From Motiliproteus sp. MSK22-1 (GTDB lineage: Bacteria > Pseudomonadota > Gammaproteobacteria > Pseudomonadales > Balneatricaceae): a stretch of DNA of 64,000 nucleotides. The position numbers were made by a program, and so were the translations under genes. Shown piece after piece: positions 60,510 to 64,000 of this stretch (position 1 is its first letter; each line of letters starts with the position of its first letter). The notes under the pieces were generated by a model, which made no database searches, had not been told where the DNA came from, and saw only the letters and a program-made list of their open reading frames with translations. The DNA is taken from positions 62,001 through 126,000 of the forward strand of contig NZ_MIEQ01000022.1 in assembly GCF_001968815.1 (NCBI RefSeq), given 5' to 3'.

Positions 60510-61468
60510 TGGCTGCTAACTTTGGGTTTGATTTGAGATCTTTGGAGGTTTTTGCCCGGGTTGCTGAAACCGGCAATATGACTGCGGCAGCAGAACGCTT
60601 GGGTATGACTCAATCATCCATTTCTCAAACTCTTTCCAATCTGGAAAATAATCTCAATACTGAGCTTATGGATCGTTCTGTGCGGCCAATGGAACTCACC
60701 ACTGCGGGTCGCTTTCTTTATGATCGAAGTATGTCGTTATTGAAAGAAGCGTTGAAAACCAATCAGGCAATCCAGCATGCGGACTTTACCCAACTCCAGC
60801 ATGTAAAGATTGCCCTGGTTGATTCTATTGCTACGGCTGTTGGTAAAAATCTGATCGAGGCCGTTAAGAAGCGGACCCGAGACTGGTCCGTCAGTACCGG
60901 TCTGTCTCACCAGCACGGCCATGCATTATTGTCCAGGAATGCTGATATCATCATATCGGATGATGCTCTGGAAGATTATCCCGGCCTGAGTCGTCGTCTG
61001 ATCCTTCGAGAGCCATTCATTCTTGCCCTGCCTAACAGCTACAAGGGTAATGTCACGGACCTTCAACGGCTGCAATCGGAACTGGATTTTATTCGCTACA
61101 GTGAAAATTCACTGATTGGTCAAACTATTGAGCGTTATCTTCGCCGTATTGAATTGGAGCCTCCACAACGCCTTCAGCTGGATAATTCATTTGCGATTGT
61201 TTCATCGGTGTCTTCAGGCATGGGTTGGACCCTGACAACTCCGCTGTGTTTGTTTCAAACCGGTATCAAATTGCATCAGGTTCAGTGTCTTCCGCTACCG
61301 GGAAAACCGCTCCATCGTACTATCACATTAGTAGCCAGACGTGATGAATTAGGTGATTTACCGAAAAAAATAGCCAGCGATAGCATTGATATCTTAAGGA
61401 ACAAGTTTTTATCGGAGATTGGTGTCGAGTTACCCTGGTTGCTTGAGCAAATTGAGGTGGGGGAATAG
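60509..61468 (+). CDS. LysR-family regulator overlapping the molybdoenzyme gene
   Basis: A 319-residue LysR regulator. The N-terminal helix-turn-helix is SLEVFARVAETGNMTAAAER, then LGMTQSSISQTLSNLE, and the C-terminal effector domain is complete. The ATG overlaps the upstream stop (TAATG), so it is made with the molybdoenzyme rather than divergently, which is uncommon for LysR genes. It may regulate that enzyme or respond to its product. It is intact, unlike the LysR gene 3 kb upstream, and is not closely similar to it. Confidence 0.9.
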   Translation: MAANFGFDLRSLEVFARVAETGNMTAAAERLGMTQSSISQTLSNLENNLNTELMDRSVRPMELTTAGRFLYDRSMSLLKEALKTNQAIQHADFTQLQHVKIALVDSIATAVGKNLIEAVKKRTRDWSVSTGLSHQHGHALLSRNADIIISDDALEDYPGLSRRLILREPFILALPNSYKGNVTDLQRLQSELDFIRYSENSLIGQTIERYLRRIELEPPQRLQLDNSFAIVSSVSSGMGWTLTTPLCLFQTGIKLHQVQCLPLPGKPLHRTITLVARRDELGDLPKKIASDSIDILRNKFLSEIGVELPWLLEQIEVGE

Positions 61469-61488
61469 TGGGTCAGAAAAAGCGTGTT

Positions 61489-61902
61489 TTAGTTCTGATC
61501 CAACAACGGTTCTTCAGCACAGTATCGAGTAATTGCTAATGCCGCCAAAGCCGCACAACCACTGCCTAATATGACATAAACAAGGCTTTGTAGGTTAAGA
61601 GTTCCCACGAGTAACAGGGGTACTAGAAATACGCTGCTGGCTAGCCCACCAACGATGGCGGCGTGGCGTATATGCTGAGAGTGAGAAAATAAAAGTACTG
61701 TAGTTGCGCCACCGACAGCCATGCTAATCGAGTGGGAAACCATCGCACTGGCGTACCAGAGCTCCTGACGATAGGTTGAAATAAACCCACTACCGCTGCC
61801 AGCGTTTCCAATAAAGGAAGCTGCCAGTACAAAAACCAGCTGAAAGCTCAAACTGATAATGACCGTAGTGACAACCCCGGCCAGAATTGTTTTCCAATTC
61901 AT
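61489..61902 (-). CDS. Hypothetical membrane protein
   Basis: A 137-residue protein with about four hydrophobic segments (residues ~7-30, 48-70, 80-103, 108-128). I do not recognise a family. Small residues are frequent (GNAGSGSG, ASAMVSHSISMAVGG). The Shine-Dalgarno (AAGG) is almost against the ATG, so the start is uncertain. It converges on the LysR gene, and copy B of the dispersed repeat lies ~155 nt upstream of its start. Confidence 0.6.
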   Translation of the reverse strand: MNWKTILAGVVTTVIISLSFQLVFVLAASFIGNAGSGSGFISTYRQELWYASAMVSHSISMAVGGATTVLLFSHSQHIRHAAIVGGLASSVFLVPLLLVGTLNLQSLVYVILGSGCAALAALAITRYCAEEPLLDQN

Positions 61903-62056
61903 CCTTAAAGCAACCCCATCTGAAAGTTGTATCTACTCTGATTGCTGCTGCCAGTGACATGTTGACAGCCACTGTATCTGCGAATCATAGAATGCTTTTA
62001 ATGAAGAGGAATTGACCTGGCCCAAATGAGCGGCAAGAGCTGGCGATGATTATTGG

Positions 62057-62102
62057 CCAGGGAAACTGAGAACATAATGGACTTATTTGAAGGTTCCCTA
62101 AG
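62057..62102. repeat. Dispersed ~45-bp repeat, copy B
   Basis: CCAGGG, a 3-nt spacer and CTGAGAACATAATGGACTTA followed by TTTGA and AGGTTCC-CTAAG. It shares the 20-nt core exactly with copy A. It sits in a ~280-nt intergenic stretch ahead of a minus-strand gene. Confidence 0.75.
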
Positions 62103-62134
62103 GGGTGGGCCCGTTCACTTTGGGCTGCTAACAG

Positions 62135-62162
62135 AAAAAAAAGGGCCGGCTGCTGCCGACCC
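62135..62162 (-). terminator. Rho-independent terminator after the CsgG-like gene
   Basis: On the minus strand an 8-bp stem (GGGTCGGC with GCCGGCCC, one G-T pair) and 4-nt loop runs into eight Ts, 23 nt after the stop. Confidence 0.88.
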
Positions 62163-62184
62163 TGAGAAGGTTCTTTCAACTGAA

Positions 62185-62997
62185 CTACTGAGTCAGGTAG
62201 TCTGAATGAACCCAGCCCGTTTTATCGTTTGCTTCAACCTGCCACCAATCTCCTTCTTTGGTGCCCGTGGGATGTACCGTGGCACCTGCCAGAAGTTTGC
62301 CTAGTATTACCGAAGAGGTCGAAGGGCCCCTGCGGAAATTGACGGTAGTTGTTGCCTGATATTTACTGTTGATTGCAGAGATGGAGCCTGAAGTAGAGGC
62401 TCCCAATTGGCCTATGAGTTTATTATGAGCATCCAGAAAAGCGGCTGTCGTGACTTTTCCGATATCTGTGGTGCCATAATTACCCACCAGGCCCGTTCCC
62501 CAGGCAAAGCCAACGTTGGATTTGTTGGCAAGACCCTCAGCAATCGTCTCTTGATGGCCGGTCTGTACATTTATCACCGATAACGCCACTTGGGCACTAG
62601 CGCTCCCAAAGGTGTTTCGCGTGTCGGTAATAGTGGGAGTGATGATGTAGTCAGCAGCCGTTTTTTGACTGTTGGTTTGTGTTGCAGAGGCCGGGCTGCG
62701 ATCAACAATGCTAAAGCATCGGCTTTGCTCTATAAATCGCTTTACCAGAGGGACTGGGCTGGTAAGTTGATACTGGGAGTCAGAGCTGTTCTCTGCGTCC
62801 AGTAAAGCCGCAGTTCCTACCGGTTTTTCACAAAGAACTAATTCCTGAGGTTCTCCCTGTATGCCTGCAACTTCACCAGAGCCGTTAGCTACTGCTGATT
62901 CTCCTCCTGGTTTTGTTTCATTGGAAATACATCCGCCGAGTAACAGCAATGCGCCAATAACAGCACCACTGACGATGTTCTTTTGTGCGCTTATCAT
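62185..62997 (-). CDS. CsgG-like lipoprotein with C-terminal SH3 domain
   Basis: A 270-residue lipoprotein (GALLLLGGC lipobox, Cys ~23). A central region (VKRFIEQSRCFSIVDRSP ... TPTITDTRNTFGSA) resembles CsgG-type curli-assembly proteins. The C-terminal ~60 residues form an SH3b domain (VNFRRGPSTSSVILGKLLAG ... DWWQVEANDKTGWVHSDYL), which usually binds peptidoglycan or a peptide. The ATG at 62997 has AAGGA upstream; a longer open frame to 63153 is unlikely because it would bury the lipobox. No curli genes are next to it. It has its own terminator, and a repeat copy lies upstream. Confidence 0.78.
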   Translation of the reverse strand: MISAQKNIVSGAVIGALLLLGGCISNETKPGGESAVANGSGEVAGIQGEPQELVLCEKPVGTAALLDAENSSDSQYQLTSPVPLVKRFIEQSRCFSIVDRSPASATQTNSQKTAADYIITPTITDTRNTFGSASAQVALSVINVQTGHQETIAEGLANKSNVGFAWGTGLVGNYGTTDIGKVTTAAFLDAHNKLIGQLGASTSGSISAINSKYQATTTVNFRRGPSTSSVILGKLLAGATVHPTGTKEGDWWQVEANDKTGWVHSDYLTQ

Positions 62998-63024
62998 TAT
63001 CGTCCTTCTAATCTTTGTGAAGCA

Positions 63025-63054
63025 CAGAGAACATCGCGGACTTATTTGCCGGTC
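63025..63054. repeat. Dispersed repeat, diverged copy C
   Basis: GAGAACAT, three changed bases, then GGACTTATTTG and CCGGT. About 23 of 30 positions match copy B. It ends 28 nt before the CsgG-like start codon on the minus strand. The similarity is weaker than between A and B. Confidence 0.5.
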
Positions 63055-63323
63055 TGGTATCTGTGCACTATTTATTATCCGGGTAAAGCGAGGGGCTGGA
63101 GACCTGCATACGAAAACAGGCGACCAATTATTCTCATCGTTTGTTGAAAGCAATGGCTGACTATTCCAACCTGAAAAACAATGGATCGCAGAATGTGGCG
63201 GTCAATTGCCCCAATTTACCTAGTAAATGAAGTTTCACAATGACTATCCTAAAATTGCGCTTTGGTTGTCAATGGTTTTCTAATTTAAGAAGGTTCTTTA
63301 TGTGAGTTTTTATTCAAAAAGTG

Positions 63324-63344
63324 AGGACTGGATATTCCAGTCCT
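63324..63344 (-). terminator. Probable terminator of the amidotransferase gene
   Basis: A 9-bp stem (AGGACTGGA and complement, 3-nt loop) is followed on the minus strand by CACTTTTT. It lies ~95 nt after the stop. Confidence 0.55.
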
Positions 63345-63437
63345 TGTTTAAGGTGGCGTGATCACAAAGTTTAAAAAAAAGAAAGGCTTTGCTGTCATCG
63401 AGGGATTGTCACCATTGGGGGCGTTTGTTATTAAGGA

Positions 63438-64000
63438 CTATTGCGTTGAAGTATGCCTGCCTGCAAAAAAATTCACGATCCACTGAATCATAAGTCTGTC
63501 ATCTACGTCCGCCTGCAATGAGGTCATTCCTTCCCTGATTCTGCTGGCGCTTATTCGATCTCGACGCCGATCCATCAAGGCAGCTGAGTAAGATCGACTG
63601 AACTCTGGATGGCCCTGAACCCCCAGCAAATGGTCTGCTATCTGTACCATATAGTTAGGGCAGAACTGGCTAGAGGCCAGAATTTCTGCATTGTCTGGAA
63701 GTTCTATAACCTGATCCTGATGACTAACCACCAGATCCATGCCTGGTTGAAATGGTTCCATCCAGTCACGGCGATCAGTGATGTGATTAAACGAGACTCC
63801 CACCCCCCATCCTCTGGGAGATTTTTCTACCCGTCCTCCCAAGGCTTTTGCCAGCAGTTGATGGCCAAAGCAAATCCCCACAAATTTTATCTCCTGCTGA
63901 TCTATTTCGCGGACAAAATCCACCAGTTGGTCAATCCAGGGAAAGCCGTCATTTACGCCATAACGGCTGCCTGTGGTGATATAGCCGTCACATTCATCAG
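63438..64000 (-). CDS. Class I glutamine amidotransferase (5' end outside window)
   Basis: The C-terminal ~187 residues of a class I glutamine amidotransferase-like protein; the frame is open to the right edge and starts there with DECDGYITTGSRYGVNDGFP, so the true N-terminus lies outside. The catalytic Cys is in GICFGHQLLAKALGG, and His-x-Glu is in GVQGHPEF, giving the full Cys-His-Glu triad. Such stand-alone domains often act in gamma-glutamyl or GMP-synthase-like chemistry; the acceptor cannot be told. A terminator-like hairpin follows. Confidence 0.85.
   Translation of the reverse strand, partial: DECDGYITTGSRYGVNDGFPWIDQLVDFVREIDQQEIKFVGICFGHQLLAKALGGRVEKSPRGWGVGVSFNHITDRRDWMEPFQPGMDLVVSHQDQVIELPDNAEILASSQFCPNYMVQIADHLLGVQGHPEFSRSYSAALMDRRRDRISASRIREGMTSLQADVDDRLMIQWIVNFFAGRHTSTQ

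Larger units (their letters stand above)
62998..63437. other. Intergenic region upstream of the CsgG-like gene
   Basis: About 440 nt without a supported gene. It holds repeat copy C and the terminator hairpin of the amidotransferase. The rest is AT-rich with no clear promoter that I would call. Confidence 0.5.

Overview
The window is chromosomal DNA of moderate GC from a gammaproteobacterium outside the Enterobacterales, most like the Oceanospirillales/Pseudomonadales. Three things suggest this. The birA-coaX-tRNA(Thr,Tyr,Gly,Thr)-tuf-tRNA(Trp)-secE-nusG-rplKAJL-rpoBC order is typical of those groups. EF-Tu has 407 residues, with an insertion I associate with marine members. The moeB-prmC-prfA-hemA / TPR-lolB-...-prs-rplY-pth-ychF-tRNA block matches, from memory, the Pseudomonas layout. 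Nearly all identifications come from motif and length recognition; no search was run.

Layout. 1-9.8 kb: housekeeping genes (ptsP, open at the left edge, NRDE/TANGO2 protein, TSUP transporter, lgt-thyA, a metallophosphoesterase, a CarS-like membrane enzyme, folA-birA-coaX). 9.8-29.5 kb: the translation/transcription superoperon, with a SPOR-like protein, five tRNAs, tuf, secE, nusG, four 50S proteins, rpoBC, then a separate str operon (rpsL-rpsG-fusA-tuf) with its own strong promoter and ending in a terminator. 29.5-39.1 kb: a secreted metalloprotease, a tightly overlapping RDD / SpoIIM / DUF4129 / DUF4350 / MoxR / DUF58 operon, and a degenerate EAL protein. 39.3-46.1 kb, minus strand: tRNA Met-Gln-(decayed Met)-Gln, ychF, pth, rplY, prs, a decayed tRNA-Gln, lolB and a TPR lipoprotein. 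46.4-51.7 kb: hemA-prfA-prmC, moeB-like, CoA-binding protein, luxS. 51.7-64 kb: an accessory region with a Pmp3-like peptide, a signal-less phosphodiester-glycosidase-like protein overlapping a small membrane protein, MAPEG, a second TSUP, a D-lactate-dehydrogenase-like flavoenzyme, a frameshifted LysR gene, a lone molybdopterin oxidoreductase overlapping a LysR gene, a CsgG-like/SH3 lipoprotein and a glutamine amidotransferase cut by the right edge.

How it works together. The core makes the translation and transcription machinery, with visible control sites: stable-RNA-type promoters before the tRNA groups, an L10 leader, an rplL-rpoB attenuator and the str promoter. The 46-51 kb block makes tetrapyrrole precursor, release factor 1 and its methylase. 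The most informative unusual signals are non-coding. A tandem tRNA-Met/tRNA-Gln duplication has one Met copy decayed, and a relic tRNA-Gln remains at its ancestral site beside prs, where ispE is also missing. The two tuf genes show a conversion tract. A ~45-bp element recurs in the 57-63 kb region. The best candidate for an undescribed system is the predicted hydrolase/membrane-protein pair at 52.5-53.9 kb, which has the layout of an effector and its immunity protein; this is inference only.
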